A stretch of 64,000 nucleotides of DNA from Modestobacter marinus (GTDB lineage Bacteria; Actinomycetota; Actinomycetes; Mycobacteriales; Geodermatophilaceae). Under the pieces are notes generated by a model, which had not been told where the DNA came from, ran no database searches, and worked only from the letters and a program-made list of their open reading frames with translations. The DNA is taken from positions 1,426,001 to 1,490,000 of the forward strand of contig NZ_JAAMPA010000001.1 of NCBI RefSeq assembly GCF_011758655.1, read 5' to 3'. The position numbers and the translations under genes are program-made. Positions 8,251-17,733 of the stretch are shown here, in pieces; position 1 is the stretch's first letter, and each line of letters begins with the position of its first letter.

Positions 8251-10578
8251 TCAGCCGAAGCGCAGGGCGAGCACGGCGACGTCGTCCCGGCGGTCGGGGT
8301 CGGGGCCGACGGCGTGCACGCACAGCGCGGCCGGGTCGTCGCCGACCGGGGCGTCGCGCAGCCGCTGCACGAGGGCGGCGATCCCCTGGTCCAGGTCCTC
8401 CCCGGGGCGTTCGATCAGCCCGTCGGTGTAGGCCACCAGCGTCGCCCCGGGCGGGATCTCCACCGCGCGGGACGCCCGCCGGTGCGTGACGTCGACGCCG
8501 ATGAGCATCCCGGTGATCCCGTCGAGCATCTCGACCGTGCCGTCGACGTGCCGCAGCAGCAGCGGCGGGTGCCCGGCGTTGGCCAGTTGCAGCCGCCAGG
8601 GCTCGCCTTCCGCGCTGGGCCGTTCGACCCGGCCGTAGACCATCGTCGCCATCGGGGCCACGTGCAGGCCCTGCACCAGCCGGTCGACCCGGCCGAGGAT
8701 CTCTCCCGGGTCGCCCTCGCCGGCGTCCCAGGCGCACGCCCGCAGCAGACCGCGCAAGTGCCCCATCGCGGCGGCCGCGGCGACGTCGTGCCCGACGACG
8801 TCGCCGACGGCCAGCCCCACGCTGCCGTCGGGCAGGTGCAGCAGGTCGTAGAAGTCGCCGCCGACGTCGGCGGAGCTCGACGCGCTGAGGTAGTGGGCGG
8901 CGGCCACCACACCGGGGATCTCCGGCAGCTCCGGCAGCAGCGAGCGCTGCAGCGTCTCGGCGACGCTGTGCTCCTGCTGGTACAGCCGCACGTTGTCCAT
9001 CGCCATGGCGGCCCGGCGGGAGAGGTCGCGGGCCAGGTCGACGTCGTCGGCGCCGAACCGCCGGGCCTGGGTCTCGGCGACCAGGGTGAGGGCGCCGAGC
9101 GTGCGGCGGCGGGCGACGAGGGGGACGGTGAGCTGGGAGGAGGTGCCCAGTTCGCCCATCACCGCCCGCAGCGCGGGGTCGGGGGCGGCCGCGGCCAGGA
9201 ACTCGGGGGTGATCTCCGGGAGCAGGACCGGCTCGCTGGAACGCAGCACCCGCCGGATGGGGGCGGCCTCGGGCAGGTCGGCGATGCGCAGCGCGGCGAA
9301 CCGGCGCAGCTCCTCGGTCATGCCCCGCCGGTGGGCGGAGGAGGTGCCGCTGACCGCGCCGTGCTCGTCGACCAGGGTCACGAACACCCAGTCGGCCAGC
9401 AGCGGGACGCAGAGCGACGCCAGCCGGTCCAGCAGGTCGTCCATGTCCAGGGTCGCGCTCAGGGTGCTGGTGGCCTCGGCCATCAGTGCCAGCCGGCTCT
9501 GCGCCCGCTCGGCCTCGACCCGGGCCGCGTCGGCGGCCGCGTGCGCCTCCTCGGCGTCCCGCCGGGCGGCCCGCTCGGCGGCGAACGCGGCCTTGCGGTC
9601 GTCCTCGACCCGCACCCGCTCGGTCACGTCGGTCTGCACGCCGACGAAGCTGACCAGCGTGCCCTCGCCGTCGAACACCGGCGTGATGGACAGCTGGTTC
9701 CAGAAGGCCGTGCCGTCCTTGCGGTAGTTCAGCAGCGTGGTGGTGACCGGCTGCTCGTCGCGCAGGGCCTGCCGGAGGTCGTCGACGGCCTTGCGCTCGG
9801 TGGCCGGGCCCTGCAGGAAACGGCAGTTGCGCCCGACGCTCTCCTCGTAGCTGTACCCGCTGATCCGGCTGAAGGAGGGGTTGACCCACACCAGCGGGTC
9901 GTCGTCCTGCCGCGGGTCGGTGATGGTGAACGCGATGTCGGTGGCGACGACGGCGCGCTCGCGCAGTGCCTGGAGCTGGGCCTCGGGGTCGATGCTGCCG
10001 TCGGCGTCGTCGAGCTTGAGGAAGACCACCAGCGACAGCCGCTGGGCGCTGGCGTCGGCCGACAGCGGGAACCCGGTCACCCACAGCACCTGATCGGGCT
10101 CGCCGACGCCGGCGGCGGCGCGCGCGTCGTCGGAGCTGCGCCGCGGGTTCAGCCGCACCGCCTCCCCGGCGACCGGCCGGCCGGCCGCCACCAGGGACAG
10201 CGGGCCGGAGGTGCTGGCCAGCGGTGACCCGCCGAGGTCGGTGAGCCCGGCGGCGGCGCCCCAGGTGTCGACGGGGACGGGCAGGCCGATGTTGCCGGCC
10301 AGCTCGTTCGCCGCGGTGTTGGCGTAGGTGACCGTGCCGGCGTCCTGGTCGATGACCAGGACGGCGACGGGGACGTCGGAGAGGACGCCGGGCAGCGTGT
10401 ACTGGGCGTGGCCGTCGTAGCTGGAGACCATCGCCTCGGCGGCCCCGACGATGGACGCCTGCTGGCGCCGCTCACCCGGCTCGGCGGTGGCGGTCAGACC
10501 CTCGGCGAGCACGGTGGCGGCCTCGGGCGGGACCTGACCCGCGGACGGCAGCTGACCGGGTCGTCTCTCTGACGGCAC
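8251..10578 (-). CDS. LOV-GAF-SpoIIE (PP2C) phosphatase, blue-light sensor
   Basis: A 775-residue multidomain regulator. A PAS-like domain occupies about residues 55-190. A LOV domain spans about 208-322 and contains GRNCRFLQGP, with the flavin-adduct Cys at residue 252. A coiled linker (about 322-365, rich in Ala, Glu and Arg) leads to a GAF domain at about 365-530. The C-terminal SpoIIE/RsbU-type PP2C domain (about 555-775) has the metal motifs DVGGDFYD, VGDVVGHDVA and YTDGLIE. Such proteins dephosphorylate anti-anti-sigma factors, so blue light probably controls a partner-switching stress response. No anti-sigma or STAS gene is adjacent, so the partner lies elsewhere. The start is GTG 10578. 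Confidence 0.9.
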   Translation of the reverse strand: MPSERRPGQLPSAGQVPPEAATVLAEGLTATAEPGERRQQASIVGAAEAMVSSYDGHAQYTLPGVLSDVPVAVLVIDQDAGTVTYANTAANELAGNIGLPVPVDTWGAAAGLTDLGGSPLASTSGPLSLVAAGRPVAGEAVRLNPRRSSDDARAAAGVGEPDQVLWVTGFPLSADASAQRLSLVVFLKLDDADGSIDPEAQLQALRERAVVATDIAFTITDPRQDDDPLVWVNPSFSRISGYSYEESVGRNCRFLQGPATERKAVDDLRQALRDEQPVTTTLLNYRKDGTAFWNQLSITPVFDGEGTLVSFVGVQTDVTERVRVEDDRKAAFAAERAARRDAEEAHAAADAARVEAERAQSRLALMAEATSTLSATLDMDDLLDRLASLCVPLLADWVFVTLVDEHGAVSGTSSAHRRGMTEELRRFAALRIADLPEAAPIRRVLRSSEPVLLPEITPEFLAAAAPDPALRAVMGELGTSSQLTVPLVARRRTLGALTLVAETQARRFGADDVDLARDLSRRAAMAMDNVRLYQQEHSVAETLQRSLLPELPEIPGVVAAAHYLSASSSADVGGDFYDLLHLPDGSVGLAVGDVVGHDVAAAAAMGHLRGLLRACAWDAGEGDPGEILGRVDRLVQGLHVAPMATMVYGRVERPSAEGEPWRLQLANAGHPPLLLRHVDGTVEMLDGITGMLIGVDVTHRRASRAVEIPPGATLVAYTDGLIERPGEDLDQGIAALVQRLRDAPVGDDPAALCVHAVGPDPDRRDDVAVLALRFG

Positions 10579-10643
10579 CGAGCGATGCTACGAGACCAGC
10601 TCCGGTTGTGCACCACGGAGCTGGCGTGAGCACCCCGGTCGGG

Positions 10644-11141
10644 TCAGTCCCTGCGGTCGGGCGCGTCGCGCCAGGCCGGCCCGTCGGCGACCTGGGAGCG
10701 GCGCCGCAGCCACAGCAGGCCGAGCACCGGGAGCAGCAGGGGCACGTACCCGTAGCCCTGCCCGTACCCCGACCACACGGTGGCGTCCGGGAACGCCGCG
10801 GGATCCAGCAGGGACAGCGTGCCCACCACCAGGACCCCGGCGAGCTCGACCGAGCAGGCGACGACGGCGGTGCGCCGGCCACCACGGCCACCGCGGGCCA
10901 GCCCGACCGTGGCGATCACGTAGACCACCGCCGCGGCGGCGGACAGCAGGTAGGCCAGCGGCGCCTCGTCGAACTGCGTCGACAGCTGGACCGCCGCCCG
11001 GGCGCCCGCGGCGAGCGCGAACACCCCGTAGAGCGCGACGAGCACCCGCCCCGGGCCGCGGATCGTCCCGGGGTCGGCGTCCGTCGACTCCCGCGCCGGG
11101 CGGCCCAGCGCACCGCCGTCGGTTCCCCGGCCCTCAGCCAC
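10644..11141 (-). CDS. Small membrane protein, unknown function
   Basis: I do not recognise the family. The 165-residue product has a polar N-terminus of about 30 residues, then four hydrophobic stretches (VLVALYGVFALAAGA, AYLLSAAAAVVYVIATVGLA, AVVACSVELAGVLVVGTLSLL and YVPLLLPVLGLLWL) and a short basic and acidic tail, so it should be an integral membrane protein. Its GTG start overlaps the end of the upstream membrane-protein gene by 8 bases, so the pair is co-transcribed. Confidence 0.65.
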   Translation of the reverse strand: MAEGRGTDGGALGRPARESTDADPGTIRGPGRVLVALYGVFALAAGARAAVQLSTQFDEAPLAYLLSAAAAVVYVIATVGLARGGRGGRRTAVVACSVELAGVLVVGTLSLLDPAAFPDATVWSGYGQGYGYVPLLLPVLGLLWLRRRSQVADGPAWRDAPDRRD

Positions 11142-11499
11142 CGGTGACCTCCCACAGGTCCAGCAACCGCCAGAGCATCACGGCGACGGCCAGCGCGGCG
11201 ACCCCGAGCACGGTGCCCGCCCAGCGGGTCGGCTCCGAGCGGGCCCAGAGCACGCCGGCCACCGGCAGCAGCACGACGCTGAACAGGTAGGCGAGGAACG
11301 TGGCGAGCTCATCGGGCCGGTCGCCACCGGCGAGGGCGGCGACCGCCAGGCCGAGCTGCACCAGCAGCACGAGCTCGAGCACCGCGGCCCCGGCGAGGTG
11401 CGCGGTGCCGATCCGGCGGCGCAGCGCGGTGCTCAGGCCGCCGAGGGCGGCCAGCACGACGGCGACGACGGTGCCGGCGACGACGAGCGGCGTGCTCAC
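11134..11499 (-). CDS. Small four-helix membrane protein, unknown function
   Basis: A 121-residue protein with four hydrophobic segments (starting near residues 5, 36, 67 and 94) and short basic loops. It is almost entirely membrane embedded. It lies upstream of and overlaps the other small membrane-protein gene, so the two are likely a functional pair. I see no motif pointing to transport or enzyme activity. The start is GTG 11499. Confidence 0.6.
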   Translation of the reverse strand: MSTPLVVAGTVVAVVLAALGGLSTALRRRIGTAHLAGAAVLELVLLVQLGLAVAALAGGDRPDELATFLAYLFSVVLLPVAGVLWARSEPTRWAGTVLGVAALAVAVMLWRLLDLWEVTGG

Positions 11500-11553
11500 C
11501 GGCGGCGACCGGTCAGGAGGGGTGGCACGCCCCCATCCTGCCCGGCGGCCGGA

Positions 11554-12546
<993 letters not shown>

Positions 12547-12609
12547 GCCCCCCTCCTGCCCGCCGCCCGGGGGGCGCAACCGGCACCTGGGCGCACTCCC
12601 CGCCGCCGG

Positions 12610-12623
12610 GTTCCACGTGGAAC
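12610..12623. promoter_or_regulatory. GTTCCACGTGGAAC palindrome, copy 2
   Basis: This perfect 14-bp palindrome lies in the 110-bp gap between the divergent aldo/keto reductase and GNAT/ATP-grasp genes, 34 bases before the latter's start. Its position suits an operator. It is identical to the core of the palindrome at 6672-6685. Confidence 0.5.
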
Positions 12624-12656
12624 GCTGCCGTCACAGTGGTCGCCTACGGTGGACCG

Positions 12657-14423
12657 GTGACCAGCGCACCCCGACGGTTGGCCGGCCACCGCACGCGGCG
12701 GGCACCGAGCGCCCCGCTCACCAGCCGGTCCTGGCAGCAGCCCGCCGCCCATGAGCTGGAGGGCATGGAGCACGACGCCGTCCTGGACATGGGCTGGGGC
12801 CGGCTGGTGTTCGGGCAGACCTTCGCCGACCTCTCCGGCGTGCTGGCCGCCCTGCGGGCCGAGGAGTCCGGGCGGCGGGACATCTGCGTCTACCCCTGGG
12901 ACCCGCAGGTGCTCGTGGGGATGGCCCCCGACGAGCTGTTCATCGACCCCTCCTTCGTCTACCGGCTGCCGCTGCACCGCTACCGGCCCCGGGAGGAGGT
13001 CATCCGCGGCGTCTTCGTCCGCACGGTGACCTCCGCGGCGGAGATGGACCGGATCAACGAGCTCTACGCCCGCGCCGGCATGGTCACCGGTGACGCCGCG
13101 ACGATGTGGCGCAACCACCGCACCCGCACGTTCACCTACCTGGTCGCCGAGGACCGGCGGACCGGCCAGGTGATCGGCACGGTCACCGGCGTCGACCACC
13201 GGCTGGCGTTCGGCGACCCCGACGGCGGGGCCAGCCTGTGGTGCCTGGCCGTCGACGCGCAGGACGCCCCGGCGGGCGCCGGTGAGGCGCTGGTGCGGGT
13301 GCTGGCCGAGCGGTACGCGGCCCGGGGCCGGGCGCACCTGGACCTGTCGGTCATGCACGACAACCGCGCGGCGATCGCGCTGTACCGCAAGCTCGGGTTC
13401 TCCCGGATCTCCGCGGTGTGCGTCAAGCGGAAGAACCCGATCAACACCCCGCTGTTCGCCGCTCCCCCACCCGGGCTCAACGAGCTCAACCCCTACGCGC
13501 GGGTCATCGCCGACGAGGCGCTGCGCCGCGGCATCCGCGTGGAGGTCACCGACGCCGAGTTCGGCGAGCTGCGGCTGGCGCTGGGCGGGCGCTCGGTGCT
13601 GACCCGCGAGTCGCTGTCGGAGTTCACCTCCGCGGTGGCGATGAGCCGGTGCGACGACAAGCGGGTGACCCGCCGGATCATGGAGCGCGCCGGGGTCCGG
13701 GTGCCCCGCGGCGCGGTGGTGGCCGATGGCTCCGACGCCGGTGCCCGGCAGCTGCTGGCCGAGTGCGGCGCCGTGGTGGTCAAGCCGGCCCGGGGCGAGC
13801 AGGGCAAGGGCATCACCGTCGGCGTCCGCGACGAGCCGGCCCTGGAGCGGGCCGTCGCGCTGGCGGTGCAGTACTGCCCCGACGTCCTGGTCGAGGAGCT
13901 GGTCGCCGGCGACGACCTGCGGGTCGTGGTGATCGACCACCGGGTGGTCGCCGCCGCGCTCCGCCGGCCGGCCGAGGTGGTCGGTGACGGCCGGCAGGAC
14001 GTCACCGCGCTGGTGCGGGAGACCAGCCGGCGCCGGCAGCGGGCCACCGGCGGGGAGTCCAGCATCCCGCTGGACGACGCCACCGCCGAGGTCGTGGCCG
14101 ACGCCGGGCACACGATGGACGACGTCCTGCCCCGGGGCGAGCGGCTGCGGGTGCGGCGGACGGCGAACCTGCACACCGGCGGCACGATCGACGACGTGAC
14201 CGACCGGCTGCACCCCGACATCGCGGCGGCGGCGGTGCGGGCCAGCCGGGCCATCGGCATCCCGGTGACCGGGCTGGACTTCATGGTCCCGGACGTCGCC
14301 GGGCCCGAGCACGTGTTCATCGAGGCCAACGAGCGCCCCGGGCTGGCCAACCACGAGCCGCAGCCCACCGTGGCCCGTTTCGTCGACCTGCTGTTCCCCG
14401 AGACCCGCCGGGCGGACCGCTGA
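12657..14423 (+). CDS. ngg: N-acetylglutaminylglutamine synthetase (GNAT + ATP-grasp)
   Basis: A 588-residue fusion of a GNAT acetyltransferase (about residues 115-270, with AVDAQDAPAGAGEALVRVLAERY and MHDNRAAIALYRKLGF) and an ATP-grasp ligase (about 295-580, with VVVKPARGEQGKGITVGV and HVFIEANERPGLANHEPQP). This architecture matches the synthetase that makes the osmoprotectant dipeptide N-acetylglutaminylglutamine. The partner AsnO-type amidotransferase and peptidase usually found beside it are absent here. The GTG at 12657 starts just after the palindrome. Trehalose and fluoride genes follow, which supports an osmotic or ionic stress theme. Confidence 0.75.
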   Translation: MTSAPRRLAGHRTRRAPSAPLTSRSWQQPAAHELEGMEHDAVLDMGWGRLVFGQTFADLSGVLAALRAEESGRRDICVYPWDPQVLVGMAPDELFIDPSFVYRLPLHRYRPREEVIRGVFVRTVTSAAEMDRINELYARAGMVTGDAATMWRNHRTRTFTYLVAEDRRTGQVIGTVTGVDHRLAFGDPDGGASLWCLAVDAQDAPAGAGEALVRVLAERYAARGRAHLDLSVMHDNRAAIALYRKLGFSRISAVCVKRKNPINTPLFAAPPPGLNELNPYARVIADEALRRGIRVEVTDAEFGELRLALGGRSVLTRESLSEFTSAVAMSRCDDKRVTRRIMERAGVRVPRGAVVADGSDAGARQLLAECGAVVVKPARGEQGKGITVGVRDEPALERAVALAVQYCPDVLVEELVAGDDLRVVVIDHRVVAAALRRPAEVVGDGRQDVTALVRETSRRRQRATGGESSIPLDDATAEVVADAGHTMDDVLPRGERLRVRRTANLHTGGTIDDVTDRLHPDIAAAAVRASRAIGIPVTGLDFMVPDVAGPEHVFIEANERPGLANHEPQPTVARFVDLLFPETRRADR

Positions 14424-14833
14424 TCGGCTACCTCGCCGCCGCGCTCGGCGGGGCGCTGGGCGCACTCGCCCGCTGGGGCGTGGCCGAGGCGCTGCCGGCC
14501 GCCCACGGCACCTGGCCCTGGGCGACCCTGCTGGTCAACCTGACCGGCTGCCTGCTGCTCGGGCTGCTGCTCGCGGTGGTCGTCGCCCGGCGGCCGCAGC
14601 ACCCGTGGCTCCGCCCGTTCCTGGGCACCGGCGTCCTGGGCGGCTACACGACGTTCTCGACGTTCAGCGTCGACGCCGTGCACCTGGCCGACGCCGGGCG
14701 CTGGCCGGTGGCGGCGGCCTACGTGGGCGCGTCCGTCCTCGGCGGCGTGCTCGCCGCCGCAGCCGGGGTGGCGGTGGTCCGGGCGCCCGCGCGGCGGGCG
14801 GCGCAGACGCGTGGGGAGGAGGAGCTCGCGTGA
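14420..14833 (+). CDS. crcB: CrcB/Fluc fluoride channel subunit 1
   Basis: A small four-helix Fluc/CrcB-family membrane protein. The family motif (L)GTGVLGGYTTFSTFS and the pore-lining TLLVNLTGCLLLG are present. Fluc proteins are dual-topology dimers that export fluoride. Homologous N-terminal sequence (GYLAAALGGALGALARWGV) lies upstream of the first standard start (GTG 14480), so translation probably begins at CTG 14420, overlapping the ngg stop; the exact start is uncertain. The end overlaps the second crcB gene. I see no fluoride riboswitch, since the upstream DNA is coding. Confidence 0.8.
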   Translation: MIGYLAAALGGALGALARWGVAEALPAAHGTWPWATLLVNLTGCLLLGLLLAVVVARRPQHPWLRPFLGTGVLGGYTTFSTFSVDAVHLADAGRWPVAAAYVGASVLGGVLAAAAGVAVVRAPARRAAQTRGEEELA

Positions 14834-15183
14834 CCGCGCTGCTGGTCGTGCTCGGCGCGCTCGCCGGCGCCCCGCTGCGGCTGCTGGCCGACCGGGTCGC
14901 CACCGCCCGCCGGGGCGCCGGCAGCGTGCTGGGCACGCTGACCGTCAACGTCGTCGGCAGCGCCGTCCTCGGTGTGCTGCTGGGCCGCTCCGACGTCTCC
15001 CCCGCCGTCCTGGCCCTGGTGGGCACCGGGTTCTGCGGCACGCTGACCACCTTCTCCACCTTCGGCACGGACGTCGTCCGGCTGGTGGAGGAGCGCGCCG
15101 TGCTGCGCGCCCTGGGCTACGTGACGGCGTCCCTGGTGCTCGGGCTGGGCGCCGCGGCGGCCGGGTTCCTGCTCTCCCGCTGA
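14830..15183 (+). CDS. crcB: CrcB/Fluc fluoride channel subunit 2
   Basis: A 117-residue second Fluc protein, starting at a GTG that overlaps the stop of the first. It has TLTVNVVGSAVLGVLL and GTGFCGTLTTFSTFGTD, the two signature stretches of the family, and four hydrophobic helices. Paired crcB genes of this kind encode obligate heterodimers whose subunits insert in opposite orientations. Together they should protect the cell from fluoride toxicity. Confidence 0.85.
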   Translation: MTALLVVLGALAGAPLRLLADRVATARRGAGSVLGTLTVNVVGSAVLGVLLGRSDVSPAVLALVGTGFCGTLTTFSTFGTDVVRLVEERAVLRALGYVTASLVLGLGAAAAGFLLSR

Positions 15184-15230
15184 GCCGCGATGCGCGCCCG
15201 GTGGCGCCTGTCACCTAGGGTCGGGGCGGC

Positions 15231-16655
15231 ATGAGTGGATCAAGGCGCACGGGAGGAGACCAGGTGGAGGCCGACAGCCCGGTGGTGGTGGTCGCGAACC
15301 GCCTGCCCGTCGACCAGGTGACCGACCCGGACGGGACGACGCGGTACCAGCGCAGCCCGGGCGGCCTGGTCACCGCTCTGGAGCCCTTCGTCGCCGGCCG
15401 CGGCGGCGCCTGGGTCGGCTGGTCCGGCGCCGCGGGCGAGGCCCCCGAGCCCTTCGAGTCCGGCGGCATGTCGCTGGTCCCGGTGGGGCTCTCGGAGGAG
15501 GAGGTGGACCGCTACTACGAGGGGTTCTCCAACGCCTCGCTGTGGCCGCTGTACCACGACGTCGTGGAGAAGCCGGAGTACCACCGCAACTGGTGGGACG
15601 CCTACGTCCAGGTCAACAAGCGATTCGCCGACCGGGCCGCCGAGGTGGCCGCCGAGGGCGCGATCGTCTGGGTGCACGACTACCAGCTGCAGCTGGTGCC
15701 GGCCATGCTGCGGCAGCAGCGCCCCGACCTCACCATCGGCTTCTTCCTGCACATCCCCTTCCCGCCCTACGAGCTGTTCACCCAGCTGCCGTGGCGCTCG
15801 GCGATCATCGAGGGCCTGCTCGGCGCCGACCTGATCGGCTTCCAGCAGCCGTCGGCGGCCAGCAACTTCATCAACCTGGCCCGGCGGCTGCACGACCTGC
15901 CGTACAAGGGCAACACCATCGCCTACGAGGGCCGCACGGTCACCGCCAAGGCGTTCCCGATCTCCATCGACGTCTCCTCCTTCGACGAGCTCGCCCGCAC
16001 CCCCGAGGTGCTCGCCCGGGCCGCGGAGATCCGCGAGGAGCTCGGCCAGCCGGACAAGATCGTCCTCGGGGTCGACCGGCTCGACTACACCAAGGGCATC
16101 GGCGTGCGCCTGGAGGCGTTCGAGGAGCTCCTGGAGGACGGCGCCCTGGAGGCCCCCTCGACGGTCCTGGTGCAGGTGGCGACCCCCAGCCGCGAGCGGG
16201 TCGAGCACTACGTGACGATGCGCGAGACGATCGAGCAGCAGGTCGGGCACATCAACGGCGTCTACGGCTCGATCGCCGGGCCGGCCGTGCACTACTTCAA
16301 CCAGTCGATGCCCCGCGAGGAGCTGGCCGCCATGTACCGGGCGGCCGACGTCATGCTGGTCACGCCCTACCGGGACGGCATGAACCTGGTCGCCAAGGAG
16401 TACGTCGCCGCCCGCGGCGACGACGGCGGCGTGCTGGTCCTCAGCGAGTTCGCCGGGGCCGCCGCCGAGCTCAAGCAGGCGCTGCTGGTCAACCCGCACG
16501 ACATCGCCGGGGTGAAGGCCCAGCTGCTGCGCGCGCTGCGGATGGAGCCGGCCGAGACGGCCAAGCGGATGCGGGCGATGCGCCGCCACATCAAGAAGCA
16601 CGACCTCGACCACTGGGCCAGCTCCTTCTTCGAGTCGCTGCAGGCGCAGGCGTGA
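15231..16655 (+). CDS. otsA: Trehalose-6-phosphate synthase
   Basis: A 474-residue GT20 glycosyltransferase that makes trehalose 6-phosphate from UDP-glucose (or another NDP-glucose) and glucose 6-phosphate. Recognisable parts are ANRLPVD, the GGL loop in [33 protein letters not shown] and the nucleotide-sugar loop [13 protein letters not shown]. Length is typical. The ATG at 15231 has only a weak ribosome site. The stop overlaps the GTG of otsB, so synthesis and dephosphorylation are coupled for desiccation or osmotic protection. Confidence 0.95.
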   Translation: MSGSRRTGGDQVEADSPVVVVANRLPVDQVTDPDGTTRYQRSPGGLVTALEPFVAGRGGAWVGWSGAAGEAPEPFESGGMSLVPVGLSEEEVDRYYEGFSNASLWPLYHDVVEKPEYHRNWWDAYVQVNKRFADRAAEVAAEGAIVWVHDYQLQLVPAMLRQQRPDLTIGFFLHIPFPPYELFTQLPWRSAIIEGLLGADLIGFQQPSAASNFINLARRLHDLPYKGNTIAYEGRTVTAKAFPISIDVSSFDELARTPEVLARAAEIREELGQPDKIVLGVDRLDYTKGIGVRLEAFEELLEDGALEAPSTVLVQVATPSRERVEHYVTMRETIEQQVGHINGVYGSIAGPAVHYFNQSMPREELAAMYRAADVMLVTPYRDGMNLVAKEYVAARGDDGGVLVLSEFAGAAAELKQALLVNPHDIAGVKAQLLRALRMEPAETAKRMRAMRRHIKKHDLDHWASSFFESLQAQA

Positions 16656-17407
16656 GCCCGTCGCTGGACCCCGCCCTGGCGCAGGCGCTGGACCAGCTGG
16701 CCCTCGCCCGCCCGCTGCTGCTGGCCAGCGACTACGACGGCGTGCTGGCCCGGCTGCGGGACGACCCGGCCGCGGCGGTGCCCGAGCCCGGCGTCGGCGA
16801 CCTGCTGGCCCGGCTGGCGGCCGTCGACGGGGTGACCGTCGCCCTCGTGAGCGGCCGCGGGGTCGCCGACCTGCAGGCGACCAGCGGCCTGACCGGCCCG
16901 TTCCGCTGGGTGGGCAGCCACGGCGCGGAGTTCGACGGGCCGCTCACCGGTGACCTCGCCGTCCGCCGGGACGAGCTCGCGGCGGCGCTCGCCCCGATGG
17001 TCGAGGCCGTCCCCGGTGCGCGGCTGGAGCACAAGCCGGCCGGTGCCGCGGTGCACGTGCGCACCGCCGCCGACCGTTCCGCGGCCGCCCGGCTGCTCGC
17101 CGACGTCGCTGCCGGCCCGGGAGCCGACCCCGCGCTCACCGCCAAGCCGGGCAAGGACGTGCTGGAGCTGGCGGTCACCGACGCCGACAAGGGGTCGGCC
17201 CTGGTGCGGCTGCGCGACGAGCTGGGCGCCCGGGCGGCGCTGTACCTCGGCGACGACGTCACCGACGAGGACGGCTTCCGCGCCCTGTCCCCGGACGGCG
17301 TGACGATCAAGGTCGGGGACGGCGACACCGCCGCCGCCCACCGGGTGCCCGACCTGGACGGTGTGCGCGCCGTCCTCGAGCGGCTGGTCGGGGCCCTCCG
17401 CGCCTGA
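16652..17407 (+). CDS. otsB: Trehalose-6-phosphate phosphatase
   Basis: A 251-residue HAD-superfamily phosphatase that converts trehalose 6-phosphate to trehalose. HAD motif I is SDYDGVL, motif II lies in VALVSGRGV, the conserved Lys is in [11 protein letters not shown] and motif IV is [15 protein letters not shown] motif I usually reads DxDGT, so DYDGV is a mild variant. It starts within the otsA stop and is followed by a strong hairpin at 17459-17495. Confidence 0.93.
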   Translation: MSPSLDPALAQALDQLALARPLLLASDYDGVLARLRDDPAAAVPEPGVGDLLARLAAVDGVTVALVSGRGVADLQATSGLTGPFRWVGSHGAEFDGPLTGDLAVRRDELAAALAPMVEAVPGARLEHKPAGAAVHVRTAADRSAAARLLADVAAGPGADPALTAKPGKDVLELAVTDADKGSALVRLRDELGARAALYLGDDVTDEDGFRALSPDGVTIKVGDGDTAAAHRVPDLDGVRAVLERLVGALRA

Positions 17408-17733
17408 ACCGGGGAGTCCCACCGGCCTCACCAGGCCCTCCCCGTTCCCTGCTCCCCCACTGTGACCGTCGGCCCGCCGGGCCGGCGGTCACAGTCGTCT
17501 CCCCCGCTGCCGATTCGTCACATCACGCCGTGGTCTCACGTCCTGACCAGGTCGGACGCTGATCCGCGGCCATTGTCGACATGGGCATGAAACACCATTC
17601 CAGGCCCATGGAATGGCAATTCAGAAAAGGCGGGCGCCCGCCTGGGATTCACCTTCAGGTGGACCGGCGGGCGCCGATGAAGCCATCGCTGTGCGGGGCA
17701 GGCCCCACGGCGCACCAAGGGGAAGAGGCAGGC
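17408..17733 (+). other. Long leader of cheA
   Basis: This 326-base stretch holds the otsB terminator and then about 240 bases of leader with no convincing gene. A GCCGATTC box at 17509-17516 could be a weak sigma-28-like -10, but no TAAA-like -35 sits at the right distance. TGTCGACATG at about 17575 and an ATTCC...GGAAT inverted repeat follow near 17597-17613. In-frame ATG codons at 17581 and later lack a ribosome site and a conserved product. Confidence 0.4.
17459..17495. terminator. Hairpin terminator after otsB
   Basis: Arms of 17 bases (17459-17475 and 17479-17495) pair with one G-U and a 3-base loop. The stem is very GC rich and lacks a T tract, as is common in actinobacteria. It separates the otsAB unit from the chemotaxis cluster. 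Confidence 0.75.

Noticed and set aside
14300-14420. A fluoride riboswitch upstream of crcB
   Set aside because: The upstream DNA codes for the end of the ATP-grasp protein with no gap, and I see no pseudoknot-like crcB motif.
17581-17733. CheA start at ATG 17581
   Set aside because: The additional 51 residues precede the Hpt domain without similarity to CheA and lie in the leader. GTG 17734 has a ribosome site and gives a normal Hpt start.
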